Source of the DNA: Petrocella sp. FN5
GTDB taxonomy: Bacteria; Bacillota; Clostridia; Lachnospirales; Vallitaleaceae
Assembly: GCF_029210395.1 (NCBI RefSeq)
Contig: NZ_JARGDP010000015.1
Span: forward strand, 1 to 50,667
Direction of reading: 5' to 3'
DNA length: 50,667 nucleotides
This document shows, in pieces, positions 9,654 through 18,020 of this stretch (within the stretch, counting starts at the first letter, position 1; every line of letters starts with the position of its first letter). Below the pieces are notes generated by a model, which worked only from the letters and a program-made list of their open reading frames with translations, searched no databases and was not told where the DNA came from. A program made the position numbers and the translations under genes.

Positions 9654-10483
9654 ATAAGCATCAATTAGTAGCAAAAATTATTGAATGGCTTGAGGAAGAT
9701 ATGCCCTATGGCGATATCACTTCCCAAAACATCGTATTTCATGACCATAAGGTTCAAGCCTCTTTTATCGCTAAAGAAGATGGTGTTATCTGTGGTATAG
9801 AAGTTATGAAACTCGTCTTTCAAACGATAGACAGTACAATCGTTTTTGAAACATTTGCTAATGATGGTGATTTGGTAGAGCCGGGATTCATCATAGGTAC
9901 CCTAAACGGCCCTCTTGATAAGATTCTAATGGGTGAAAGATTAGCCTTGAATCTATGTCAACGCTTAAGTGGTATTGCAACGATGTCCCATCATTATGCT
10001 CAGGCTGTTAAGGCCTTTCCTGTTCGGGTCGTTGATACAAGAAAAACCACGCCCGGTCTTAGACTACTCGAAAAATATGCCGTTCGAATCGGAGGCTGTT
10101 ACAATCATAGATATGGACTCTCGGATGCTGTTATGATTAAGGATAATCACATTGCCGGAGCCGGATCAATAAAAAACGCAGTGGCTCAAGTTCGCTTAAG
10201 GGTACCCCATACAACCAAAATCGAAATAGAAGTTGAAAGTCTTGAAGGACTAAAGGAAGCCTTGAGACTTGGCGTGGATATTGTCATGCTAGATAACATG
10301 ACCAACGATATGCTTCGCGCTGCTGTCGAGATTAATCAGGGGAGAGCCCAATTAGAAGCCAGTGGCAATATGACCCTAGACCGCATCGTTGATGTGGCCA
10401 AAACCGGTGTGAACATCATCAGTGTAGGTGCTCTCACCCATTCGGTTCATGCTCTTGATATCAGCTTGAAGTTCTTAATATAA
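9638..10483 (+). CDS. nadC: Nicotinate-nucleotide pyrophosphorylase (carboxylating)
   Basis: NadC transfers phosphoribose from PRPP to quinolinate and releases CO2, giving nicotinate mononucleotide. Family motifs are clear: VVDTRKTTPGLRLLEKYAV, the GGCYNHRYGLSDAVMIKDNH segment with substrate-binding Arg, His and Lys, and DIVMLDNM near the C-terminus. At 281 aa it is full length. It is the last gene of the nad operon, overlaps nadB by 16 bp, and is followed by a strong terminator. Confidence 0.96.
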   Translation: MQGPINKHQLVAKIIEWLEEDMPYGDITSQNIVFHDHKVQASFIAKEDGVICGIEVMKLVFQTIDSTIVFETFANDGDLVEPGFIIGTLNGPLDKILMGERLALNLCQRLSGIATMSHHYAQAVKAFPVRVVDTRKTTPGLRLLEKYAVRIGGCYNHRYGLSDAVMIKDNHIAGAGSIKNAVAQVRLRVPHTTKIEIEVESLEGLKEALRLGVDIVMLDNMTNDMLRAAVEINQGRAQLEASGNMTLDRIVDVAKTGVNIISVGALTHSVHALDISLKFLI

Positions 10484-10523
10484 TATCTTGTTCTGTATTT
10501 GCTATTGTAGTTACTTTTTCTAC

Positions 10524-10564
10524 AAACCAAGGGGGCTAAAGTATAACTTTAGCCCCCTTGGTTT
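10524..10564. terminator. Bidirectional terminator between nadC and recN
   Basis: A perfect 18-bp stem (10524-10541 with 10547-10564) has a five-base loop and a GC-rich core, GGGGGC/GCCCCC. It lies between two convergent genes, 40 bp after nadC and 9 bp before the recN stop. The T-runs on either side are short. Confidence 0.85.
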
Positions 10565-10572
10565 CATCTCAT

Positions 10573-12276
10573 TTAAGCTTTATTAATATAAGCCTCTTTT
10601 ATTGCTGTCGCTTGTTCTTTCATTTCTTTAGCCGACTCTAATGTATTCTCAGTTATTTTCACACCGCCAATAAGTCTGGCCAATTCTTGGAAGATTTCCG
10701 CACCTTTTAATGGTCTAACAAAAGTCTCAATCCTGTTTTGTGACTCTGACTTCTCGATTAAATAATGCTGATCTGCCATGGCGCTGATTTGTGGCAAATG
10801 GGTGATACATATAATCTGTCTATGCATGGCCAAAATCGACATTTTTTCTCCTACTTTTTGGGCGGTTCGACCGCTGATACCGCTATCGATTTCATCAAAA
10901 ACCAAGGTACCAATTTGATCCATTTCAGCAAAAACGGACTTAATGGCGAGCATAACCCTTGAAAGTTCACCACCGGATGCGATCTTAGTTAAGGGTTGTA
11001 CGGACTCGTTTTTATTGGTACTGATCAAGAAAGTAACTTGATCATAGCCATTTTGGCCGAATTCATCTAGTTTTTCAATATTGATTTCCATTTTTGCGTC
11101 TGCAAAATTCAAATCCACCAGTACGGTTTCAATATTTTTTCCAATTTCTTTTGCCGCTTTCTGTCTTAGACGAGAAATTTTTTCACACTTTGTCTCCAGT
11201 CGTTCTGTTAACTTTTGAATGGCTTCTTTGTTTTTTTCCAAGTCTATTTCATAGTTTTCCAAATGTTTTAAGCGCTTTTCTTTCTCTTCTAATGCAGCTA
11301 AAATCGCCTCTATACTATGACCATATTTAGACTTTAAAGTATTAATGATGTGTATACGTTCTTCTACTTCATTCAAGCTTTGATCGTCTGCTTCTAATGC
11401 CTCTAGATAATTTTCCACATGTTTATTCAAATCCCTGACCATATCTTCAATTTGTGCCATCATAATGGCCATATCTTCAATTTCTTCATCCAAATGGCGT
11501 ATACCTTCAAAATCCCGTAAAATGTGACCAATCCATTCCCATAGATTCATTTCCGGGTTTTGTGTTAAACGCTGTTCAACACCCAATAATTTTTGAAGGA
11601 TTTTATTACGATTAGATAAAAGCTTAAACTCTTTACTTAAAGTTTCATCTTCGCCTTCAATCAGATGGGCAGATTGAATCTCATTGATTTCAAACTTTAA
11701 AAAATCTATTTCCCGCTTTCGATCATCTACTGTGAGATAGTCTTCTTCTACGATTTTGGTCAGTTTTTTATAGGCCTTATAATCCATATATAGATCATCT
11801 TTTAAGGTCTTAAGCCCTTGACCAACATACCGGTCCAATAAATCAATATGGTTGTTTTGATCTAAAAGAGATTGATGTTCATGTTGACTGTGAATGTCCA
11901 AGGTCATATCCGCTATTTCGCTTACCACCCCAACCGTCACGGTCTGATGGTTGACTTTATACACACTACGCCCTGTCATATTGAATCTTCTTGATATTAA
12001 TAGCTCTTGTTCATGATTGTAGTCAATACCATATTTTTCTTTTAATCTGATTAACGCTTCTTCCTGTAGAACAAAAATCATCTCAATCAAGGCATAATCA
12101 GATCCTTTACGAATCATCGACTTATCTAACTTTCCACCGGAGATGGCATTCATCGAACCAATAACAATAGATTTACCTGCACCGGTTTCACCACTAAGAA
12201 CCGTCAGACCATGATCAAAGTCAATTTCCAAAGATTTAATTAGAGCAAAATTTTCTACATGTAGATAAGTTAACAT
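10573..12276 (-). CDS. recN: DNA repair protein RecN
   Basis: RecN is an SMC-like ATPase recruited early to double-strand breaks. The N-terminal Walker A is GETGAGKSIVIGSM, and the C-terminal half has the ABC signature ASGGELSRVMLAIKS followed by Walker B LVFDEIDSGISG. Between them lie long charged heptad-like stretches that should form the coiled coil. The length of 567 aa is normal. It is the last gene of the long minus-strand operon, directly after argR, an arrangement common in Firmicutes. Confidence 0.96.
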   Translation of the reverse strand: MLTYLHVENFALIKSLEIDFDHGLTVLSGETGAGKSIVIGSMNAISGGKLDKSMIRKGSDYALIEMIFVLQEEALIRLKEKYGIDYNHEQELLISRRFNMTGRSVYKVNHQTVTVGVVSEIADMTLDIHSQHEHQSLLDQNNHIDLLDRYVGQGLKTLKDDLYMDYKAYKKLTKIVEEDYLTVDDRKREIDFLKFEINEIQSAHLIEGEDETLSKEFKLLSNRNKILQKLLGVEQRLTQNPEMNLWEWIGHILRDFEGIRHLDEEIEDMAIMMAQIEDMVRDLNKHVENYLEALEADDQSLNEVEERIHIINTLKSKYGHSIEAILAALEEKEKRLKHLENYEIDLEKNKEAIQKLTERLETKCEKISRLRQKAAKEIGKNIETVLVDLNFADAKMEINIEKLDEFGQNGYDQVTFLISTNKNESVQPLTKIASGGELSRVMLAIKSVFAEMDQIGTLVFDEIDSGISGRTAQKVGEKMSILAMHRQIICITHLPQISAMADQHYLIEKSESQNRIETFVRPLKGAEIFQELARLIGGVKITENTLESAKEMKEQATAIKEAYINKA

Positions 12277-12301
12277 CTAATCCTCCCATAAGCCTATGTT
12301 C

Positions 12302-12757
12302 TTATTGGCTGTGTGCCACTTTGTTTAAACGTTCCATGACAAAAATAGCATCAGCTTCAGTTCGAGTTGCACAAAATATGGTGTCATCACCAGCAATACA
12401 TCCCACAACTTCATCAAAATCCATAGCATCTACTGCAGCTGCTACTGCCATAGCCATACCGGTTAAAGTCTTAAGTACAATCATATTACCTGCCCGATCC
12501 ATACTGCTGTATCCATTCTTAAAAATACGAATGTACTTTTCACTCAGATTGGTTTCTTTAGATGGAAGTATGGCATATTTTTGTTTGCCACCGGGTATGG
12601 AAACTTTGGTAAGTTTCAGATCCCTAATATCTCTTGAAATCGTTGCCTGTGTAACTTCAAAACCATCTTCCTGAAGTCGATGCACCAATTCCTCTTGGGT
12701 TTCGATGACAAAATGATTCACCAACTCTATGATCTTTGACTGTCTAGCTATTTTCAT
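12302..12757 (-). CDS. argR: Arginine repressor
   Basis: ArgR/AhrC is a hexameric regulator of arginine biosynthesis and catabolism that binds DNA when loaded with arginine. The N-terminal winged helix reads KIIELVNHFVIETQEELVHRLQEDGFEVTQATISRDI, and the C-terminal domain has the arginine-binding and trimer motif VVGCIAGDDTIF. The start is the ATG at 12757, placed six bases after GGAGG; this gives 151 aa. It lies between nadK and recN. No ArgR target genes are in the window. Confidence 0.95.
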   Translation of the reverse strand: MKIARQSKIIELVNHFVIETQEELVHRLQEDGFEVTQATISRDIRDLKLTKVSIPGGKQKYAILPSKETNLSEKYIRIFKNGYSSMDRAGNMIVLKTLTGMAMAVAAAVDAMDFDEVVGCIAGDDTIFCATRTEADAIFVMERLNKVAHSQ

Positions 12758-12769
12758 AACCAACCTCCT

Positions 12770-13633
12770 CTAATTACCACCCAGTTTTCTTCTTAATATA
12801 TGATAAAAGTTATGTCCTTCTATTTTAATCAGCCTGGTTTTTAAATCGGCTTTTTGGATGATGATTTCTGCATCATTGTTGATTTCTTTACCATCTTGAC
12901 CATCGATGGTCACCATTAAGTCATTATCCCAAGAGCGACGATTATGTTCAAAATTAATTTTGACTTTATCGTTGCTGGACAATACAATACTTCTAGCTGT
13001 TAAAGAGTGGGGACAAATAGGCGTCATAACAATCATTTCATTATGAGGCGCCAGAATCGGTCCGTTTGCAGATAGATTATAAGCTGTGGATCCCGTAGGT
13101 GTTGCAATAATAATCCCATCCGCTGAATAATAATTAACAAATTCCTCATTAACGTAAATACTAAATCCAACCATTCGAGATAAAGCCATACGACTAATAA
13201 CCACATCATTTAGGCAAAAACCCTCTTCGATTAAGAGACCTTCATTGTATATTTGTGCTTCAAGCATCATTCTGGTTTCAATTTCAAACTTACCTTCCAA
13301 TACTTTTTCTAGATTTTCTTGCCACTCATGTTCCTCTATCTCCGCTAAGAATCCAAGATTTCCTAAGTTAATGCCTAGAATCGGAATTTCATGCATAGCT
13401 AATCGTCGGGCAGAATGAATAATCGTACCATCACCTCCAAGTACAATGGCAAAATCAATATCGTCCAGTTCAGAATCATCTTCTATATCAATAGCATTGA
13501 AGGCATAACACTCTCGTACATAGTTATCTATGTACACTTTACAGTCCTTTGACTTTAACCAATCCATGATTTTACAACTATAGGTCAAAGTTGGGTCTTT
13601 ACTGGTGTTAATAATCATATAGACATTCTTCAT
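12770..13633 (-). CDS. nadK: NAD kinase
   Basis: The enzyme phosphorylates NAD to NADP. The family motif GGDGT is present in FAIVLGGDGTIIHSARRL, followed by GINLGNLGFLAEIEEHEW and the NAD-binding stretch YYSADGIIIATPTGSTAYNLSANGP (positions of GSTAY and SANG are diagnostic). At 287 aa it is of normal size. The gene is packed between tlyA and argR with gaps of 11 and 6 bp, so it shares their transcript. Confidence 0.95.
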   Translation of the reverse strand: MKNVYMIINTSKDPTLTYSCKIMDWLKSKDCKVYIDNYVRECYAFNAIDIEDDSELDDIDFAIVLGGDGTIIHSARRLAMHEIPILGINLGNLGFLAEIEEHEWQENLEKVLEGKFEIETRMMLEAQIYNEGLLIEEGFCLNDVVISRMALSRMVGFSIYVNEEFVNYYSADGIIIATPTGSTAYNLSANGPILAPHNEMIVMTPICPHSLTARSIVLSSNDKVKINFEHNRRSWDNDLMVTIDGQDGKEINNDAEIIIQKADLKTRLIKIEGHNFYHILRRKLGGN

Positions 13634-13644
13634 TACGCCACCAA

Positions 13645-14457
13645 CTACAGTGTATTATGAGCTTGATCTACGACCGCATCAATACGTGCCTTAAAGCTTT
13701 CATAGGACACATCCACTGTATTCTTTCTTACATATAATAAATACTCAATATTACCCTCTGGGCCTTTAATTGGTGAATAGTCCAAACCTAAAAATTCAAA
13801 ACCCATTTGAACCGATTCTGACAAAATACGGATCAAAACTTCTTTATGAATTAAAGGATCTCTAACCACACCCTTTTTCCCAACTTTTTCACGTCCGGCT
13901 TCGAATTGAGGCTTGACCAAGCAAATCATTTCACATTGTTGACGCATCAACAGCTTAACTGTAGGTAGGACTTTAAGAATTGAAATGAAGGATACATCCA
14001 TACTAACAAAATCAATAGGGTCCGGAATCTGCTCTGGCGTTACATACCTAATATTTGTTTTCTCCATACAGACCACACGCGTATCTTGTCGAAGCTTCCA
14101 ATCCAATTGTCCTCGTCCAACATCAATTGCATAGATTTTCTTCGCACCATTTTGTAACATACAATCGGTAAATCCACCTGTCGAAGCCCCAACATCCATA
14201 CAAATCTTGTCTTCAAGAACGATTGGGTATTGTTGTAATGCTTTTTCCAATTTGAAACCACCACGACTCACATAAGGGTTTGGGTTGGATTTAACAATAA
14301 CTTCCAGGGCTTTATTGACTTTTGTTCCTGCTTTATCTTCTCTCTGACCGCCAACAAAAACATTTCCGGACATGATTAATGTCTTGGCTTTTTCACGTGA
14401 TGGTGCTAGACCCAACTCAACGAGTAAAATATCAAGCCTTTCTTTCTCAACTGACAT
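13645..14457 (-). CDS. tlyA: TlyA family rRNA 2'-O-methyltransferase
   Basis: TlyA-family proteins methylate ribose 2'-OH groups of cytidines in rRNA; some were once called hemolysins. The protein has an N-terminal S4 RNA-binding domain (RLDILLVELGLAPSREKAKTLI) and an FtsJ-like methyltransferase domain with the SAM loop CMDVGASTGGFTDCML and the downstream DFVSMDVSFIS. The 270-aa length is standard. It follows dxs by 4 bp and precedes nadK by 11 bp. Whether both 16S and 23S rRNA are targets is not visible. Confidence 0.93.
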   Translation of the reverse strand: MSVEKERLDILLVELGLAPSREKAKTLIMSGNVFVGGQREDKAGTKVNKALEVIVKSNPNPYVSRGGFKLEKALQQYPIVLEDKICMDVGASTGGFTDCMLQNGAKKIYAIDVGRGQLDWKLRQDTRVVCMEKTNIRYVTPEQIPDPIDFVSMDVSFISILKVLPTVKLLMRQQCEMICLVKPQFEAGREKVGKKGVVRDPLIHKEVLIRILSESVQMGFEFLGLDYSPIKGPEGNIEYLLYVRKNTVDVSYESFKARIDAVVDQAHNTL

Positions 14458-14461
14458 CGTA

Positions 14462-16327
14462 TCACCTGTTATATCTTTCTATATATGCCGCTATATGATT
14501 GGCTGTCAAACCTAATACTTCCATTAGCTTATTTCTTGAGCCATGTTCTATAAAATCATCCTTAATACCCATGATTTCAACTTTAATATCATACCCTTTA
14601 CGATGCACATACCGTAACACTTCACTGCCATACCCACCTATCATGGTGTTTTCTTCTGCTACCAAAAGATGCTTATGTGTGTTTGCCAATCTATCAATCT
14701 GATCATAATCTATGGGCTTGACAAATCGAGCGTCTACAACGGTTACAGCTGTTTCGACCATTGCGCTGGCTTTTATGGCTTCATCCACCATAGAACCAAC
14801 GGCAAGAATGGCAATTTCTTTACCCATTTCTAATACTTCACTTTTACCATATGCAATGGGACTTTTGTCATACTCGTAATAGGGTGCTTCACCCTTTGGA
14901 TACCGAATGGCAATTGGACCCTCCATATAGGTTAAGGCAAAATCCATCATGTCCTTAAAGGTTTCACTGTCCATGGGCGCCATGACGGTCATATTCGGCA
15001 TGTGATTTAAATAAGATAAATCAAATACACCTTGATGGGTTTCGCCGTCTTCTCCAACCAATCCGGCTCTATCTAACATAAAAACGACGGGTATTTTCTG
15101 TATACAAACGTCATGTAAAACCTGATCATAAGCTCTTTGTAAAAAAGTAGAATAAATGGCAACAAATGGCTTGATACCGCTTAGACCCAAACCTGCAGCA
15201 AAAGTAACCCCATGTTGTTCGGCAATCCCTACATCAAAAAAAGCTTTTGGGCATGTTTTCATAAAATGGGTCATACCTGTTCCATCCGGCATGGCTGCTG
15301 TAATACCTGCAACCTTATGACCTTCTTTAACATATTGAATTAATTTATCCCCCATCAGTTCTCCATAAGACTTTTTAGTATTTACCTCTTTTTTTACTAA
15401 CGCTTCACCATTTTTCGTGATAAAGGGTTTAGTACCATGAAACTTAGAAGGGTTGATTTCAGCGTGGTGATAGCCTTTTCCTTTAATTGTATTAATATGA
15501 ATCAGAACCGGTCCTTCAATCCGACGGGCTTGATTGAGTACTTTAATAATCTGTGGAAGTGCATGACCGTCTATTGGCCCCAAATAGGTATAACCCATCT
15601 CTTCAAAAAACATACCGGGAATAAAAACTTGTTTAAAGGCATCTTTGATTTCTCTAACCCCTTTTGTCAGGCTTTTACCTATTACAGGAATATGATCCAA
15701 TACCTTGTGAACATCATGCTTGATTTCTTTATAAACATGACCTGTTCTAATGGTATCTAGATATTCTGCCATACCACCAACATTTTTTCCAATGGACATT
15801 TGATTATCATTTAAGATCACGATGAAGTTCTTTTTCATTTGCGCACCATTGTTAAGGGCTTCATAGGCCATACCTCCAGTCAAAGCGCCGTCTCCGATTA
15901 TGGCAACAACACTATGATCTTCTTTACGCATATCCCTAGCCACCGCATACCCAATAGCTGCAGATATCGAAGTTGAACTATGTCCGACATCAAAGCAATC
16001 ATGCTCGCTTTCATTACGTTTAGGAAAGCCACTTAGTCCTTGGTATTGTCTAACGGTCTTAAGCGCTTCTTTTCGTCCTGTTAAGATCTTATGGACATAA
16101 CTTTGATGCCCAACATCCCAAATTAATTTGTCTGTAGGTGAATTAAATACATAATGTAGACCAATGGTAAGTTCAACGACACCTAAATTAGAACTTAAGT
16201 GACCACCTGTCACGCTGATCACATCTACCAAGTATTTTCTCACTTCATGACTTAATCTATTTAAATCATTCATATCAAGACTTTTTAAAGCCTTAGGAGA
16301 ATGAATTTTATCCAATATTTTAAACAT
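14462..16327 (-). CDS. dxs: 1-deoxy-D-xylulose-5-phosphate synthase
   Basis: Dxs joins pyruvate and glyceraldehyde 3-phosphate with thiamine diphosphate, the entry step of the MEP isoprenoid pathway. The ThDP-binding motif is seen in AIIGDGALTGGMAYEALNNG with the downstream LNDNQMSIGKNVG. The second domain has AEQHGVTFAAGLGLSG and LDRAGLVGEDGETHQGVFD. At 621 aa it is complete. It sits 3 bp after the OapA-like gene and is in the same transcript as ispA, so the operon covers both early and late isoprenoid steps. Confidence 0.97.
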   Translation of the reverse strand: MFKILDKIHSPKALKSLDMNDLNRLSHEVRKYLVDVISVTGGHLSSNLGVVELTIGLHYVFNSPTDKLIWDVGHQSYVHKILTGRKEALKTVRQYQGLSGFPKRNESEHDCFDVGHSSTSISAAIGYAVARDMRKEDHSVVAIIGDGALTGGMAYEALNNGAQMKKNFIVILNDNQMSIGKNVGGMAEYLDTIRTGHVYKEIKHDVHKVLDHIPVIGKSLTKGVREIKDAFKQVFIPGMFFEEMGYTYLGPIDGHALPQIIKVLNQARRIEGPVLIHINTIKGKGYHHAEINPSKFHGTKPFITKNGEALVKKEVNTKKSYGELMGDKLIQYVKEGHKVAGITAAMPDGTGMTHFMKTCPKAFFDVGIAEQHGVTFAAGLGLSGIKPFVAIYSTFLQRAYDQVLHDVCIQKIPVVFMLDRAGLVGEDGETHQGVFDLSYLNHMPNMTVMAPMDSETFKDMMDFALTYMEGPIAIRYPKGEAPYYEYDKSPIAYGKSEVLEMGKEIAILAVGSMVDEAIKASAMVETAVTVVDARFVKPIDYDQIDRLANTHKHLLVAEENTMIGGYGSEVLRYVHRKGYDIKVEIMGIKDDFIEHGSRNKLMEVLGLTANHIAAYIERYNR

Positions 16328-16330
16328 ATG

Positions 16331-16909
16331 TCACCTTTTTTTCCTTCTTTTTATGTAACTTAATATAATACCCAATCTATATACAATATGATTGGCGTGT
16401 CGTAAAGCAACTTCTTTTCCAATTGCCTTGCCACCAACAGTAAGCCCTGCAATAATAGAGGTCAGAATAATACTGGCAGCTGTTGTTTTTAGGGTCATGG
16501 TTTCATTTAGTTTAATAATAATGGCCGCAGATGCAGATCCTGAAATAATGCCTGAAATATCCCCAATCACATCATTGAAGAAGTTGGCTACAGCACCGGC
16601 ATTTCTAATAATCAATATGGCTTCTTGAGCACCTCTAACCTTACCGGAAGACATAGAGTGAAAAGGTGTCTCCGTGGCAGCTGTAACAGATATACCTAAT
16701 AAGTCAAAAATGACGCCTAAAAAAACAATAAATAACAATATAAAGAGTGCGCCAATAACACTAACTTTTTCCATAAATACTAAAGATATATAGCCTAAAA
16801 TTAAGGCTACAAAAAATGTAATCACGGTGATTACATAAACCCATAAATAATTCACCTTTTTATTTGTATACATATTGCGGAATTTGATCCGACTTTTTTG
16901 GTCACTCAT
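16331..16909 (-). CDS. oapA: OLE-associated membrane protein OapA (DUF21-like)
   Basis: A small integral membrane protein, about 192 aa, with hydrophobic segments near residues 22-45, 50-72, 95-112 and 145-160 and basic ends. It looks like the membrane part of CNNM/CorB (DUF21) proteins without the CBS domains. The segment NDVIGDISG contains a DxxxD motif (Asp113 and Asp117), and a DxxxD pair is known in OapA. OapA binds OLE RNA and anchors it to the membrane. Identification rests mainly on location: it starts 41 bp downstream of the OLE RNA and is followed 3 bp later by dxs. The ATG at 16909 has GAGGGTG in front; an ATG at 16921 is less likely. Confidence 0.85.
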   Translation of the reverse strand: MSDQKSRIKFRNMYTNKKVNYLWVYVITVITFFVALILGYISLVFMEKVSVIGALFILLFIVFLGVIFDLLGISVTAATETPFHSMSSGKVRGAQEAILIIRNAGAVANFFNDVIGDISGIISGSASAAIIIKLNETMTLKTTAASIILTSIIAGLTVGGKAIGKEVALRHANHIVYRLGIILSYIKRRKKR

Positions 16910-16949
16910 GTACACCCTCATCTCATAATTTAAATCACATTAATCCCAT

Positions 16950-17540
16950 TTTATTAAAAGCTGAAGATAATTATCATAGTAAATTTTGCGGCATATGGTC
17001 TAGCAGGTTTTCCCGAATTCAAACTCCGATGTCGCCAAAGGAGCGATTCCTCTTTCATTGAATTCCCAAAATAAATGGCGCTAGATCGCCTTAATAACCA
17101 CACTGTAATCCTATGATAACCTCTTTCGAACAGTCTAGGAGTTTTCCTCACATCACCAAACGCTTCTTAGCCTCTTTAGCAACTTCAAATTTCAAGCAAC
17201 AATAACACTTCCTCTTTGGCCTAAGAATCCATGCCTAAATTACTATCCCCTTCAAAGTCACGCAAGGCAGGCTACACTGTCCACAGCTTACGCCGCATGA
17301 CAGGTTTAATCCAACGCCGTAGATCATGTTAACCCACATACGTTGGTCTCCGCGACAAAAGGGTCAACGCCCACATGCCCTTGTGGATCGCCCTAATGTC
17401 TTAACTCCCAGCACAAGCCCGCGACTGGGCGTCGCAAGCTCACACCAGAAACTTCATCGATATGCCCTTATACGGTTTTTTAGGCCCGTCTTCTGATGCG
17501 CAGGTCATGACTAGAATACTGCATCTTCAGCACTAATAAA
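16950..17540 (-). ncRNA. ole: OLE RNA (ornate, large, extremophilic RNA)
   Basis: This gene-free stretch of about 590 bases is visibly richer in G and C than the surrounding spacers and contains no convincing ORF. Its ends pair: 16960-16968 (GCTGAAGAT) is the exact complement of 17523-17531, and after a small internal loop 16950-16956 pairs with 17534-17540. So a long terminal helix closes the whole RNA. Many local hairpins lie inside, for example GCGAC/GTCGC and GGCG/CGCC. OLE RNAs are about 600 nt, membrane-associated, and in known genomes lie among ispA, dxs, tlyA, xseAB, nusB and recN next to the OapA gene; that is exactly this neighbourhood. OLE takes part in stress adaptation in Firmicutes. 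I could not align it to the family model. Confidence 0.9.
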
Positions 17541-17544
17541 TCAT

Positions 17545-17573
17545 ATTATAACATCACTGGCCCTATTATGCCA
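17545..17573 (-). promoter_or_regulatory. Putative internal promoter for OLE RNA
   Basis: An exact TATAAT (17550-17545, minus strand) lies five bases before the first pairing base of the OLE terminal helix, so a start site near 17538 would open the RNA almost at its structural 5' end. The -35 region, ATGGCA or TGGCAT, matches the consensus poorly. It lies at the 3' end of the yuiD-like gene, so OLE may be made both from here and by readthrough. Confidence 0.5.
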
Positions 17574-18009
17574 TATTAAGTCCGATAATCATACCCAGTA
17601 AGGCACCTACAAAGACTTCCAGATAAGTATGACCCAAGAGTTCTTTAAGTTCCTTGTACATTGAGAATTTATGTTCTCCCAGTTCTTTGATAATCCGATT
17701 AATAAGCTTTGCTTGTTTACCTGCGGCCATTCTTACATTGGCTGCATCATACATAACAATAAAACTCATCATGCCGGCAAAGCCGAACACAGGGCTGTTA
17801 AAACCCATAATCCTACCGATAGAAAATGTGGTTGCAACAACAGATGCTGAATGGGCACTGGGCATGCCACCGGACCCCATTAATCTACCAACATCAAATC
17901 TTTTTTCTTTGATCAATATCCAGGTTATTTTAATAGATTGAGCGATAAACCATGCTAACATTGCAGAAAGAAAAACCCTATTGGTTAATAAATCACTGAT
18001 CTCATTCAT
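17566..18009 (-). CDS. Divergent PAP2 family membrane protein (YuiD/DUF212-like)
   Basis: A 147-aa integral membrane protein of the DUF212 family, distantly related to PAP2 acid phosphatases. The motif GSGGMPSAHSASVVATTFSIG and the C-terminal LLGHTYLEVFVGALLG preserve the histidines expected of the PAP2 fold. Three to four hydrophobic segments are visible. The substrate is unknown; in this position next to ispA, a lipid or prenyl phosphate is a reasonable guess but only inference. It lies 11 bp after ispA and directly before the OLE RNA. Confidence 0.85.
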   Translation of the reverse strand: MNEISDLLTNRVFLSAMLAWFIAQSIKITWILIKEKRFDVGRLMGSGGMPSAHSASVVATTFSIGRIMGFNSPVFGFAGMMSFIVMYDAANVRMAAGKQAKLINRIIKELGEHKFSMYKELKELLGHTYLEVFVGALLGMIIGLNMA

Positions 18010-18020
18010 GCTATTCTCCT

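Noticed and set aside
12321-12674. A 117-codon plus-strand ORF
   Set aside because: It is antisense to argR, which has clear motifs and a ribosome binding site.
16954-17151. A 65-codon minus-strand ORF within the OLE region
   Set aside because: No ribosome binding site, composition unlike a protein, and it lies wholly inside the structured RNA.
16922-17565. Alternative identities of the structured RNA, such as tmRNA, RNase P RNA or a group II intron
   Set aside because: No tag-peptide reading frame or tRNA-like end for tmRNA, no intron reverse transcriptase, and the gene neighbourhood is specifically that of OLE.
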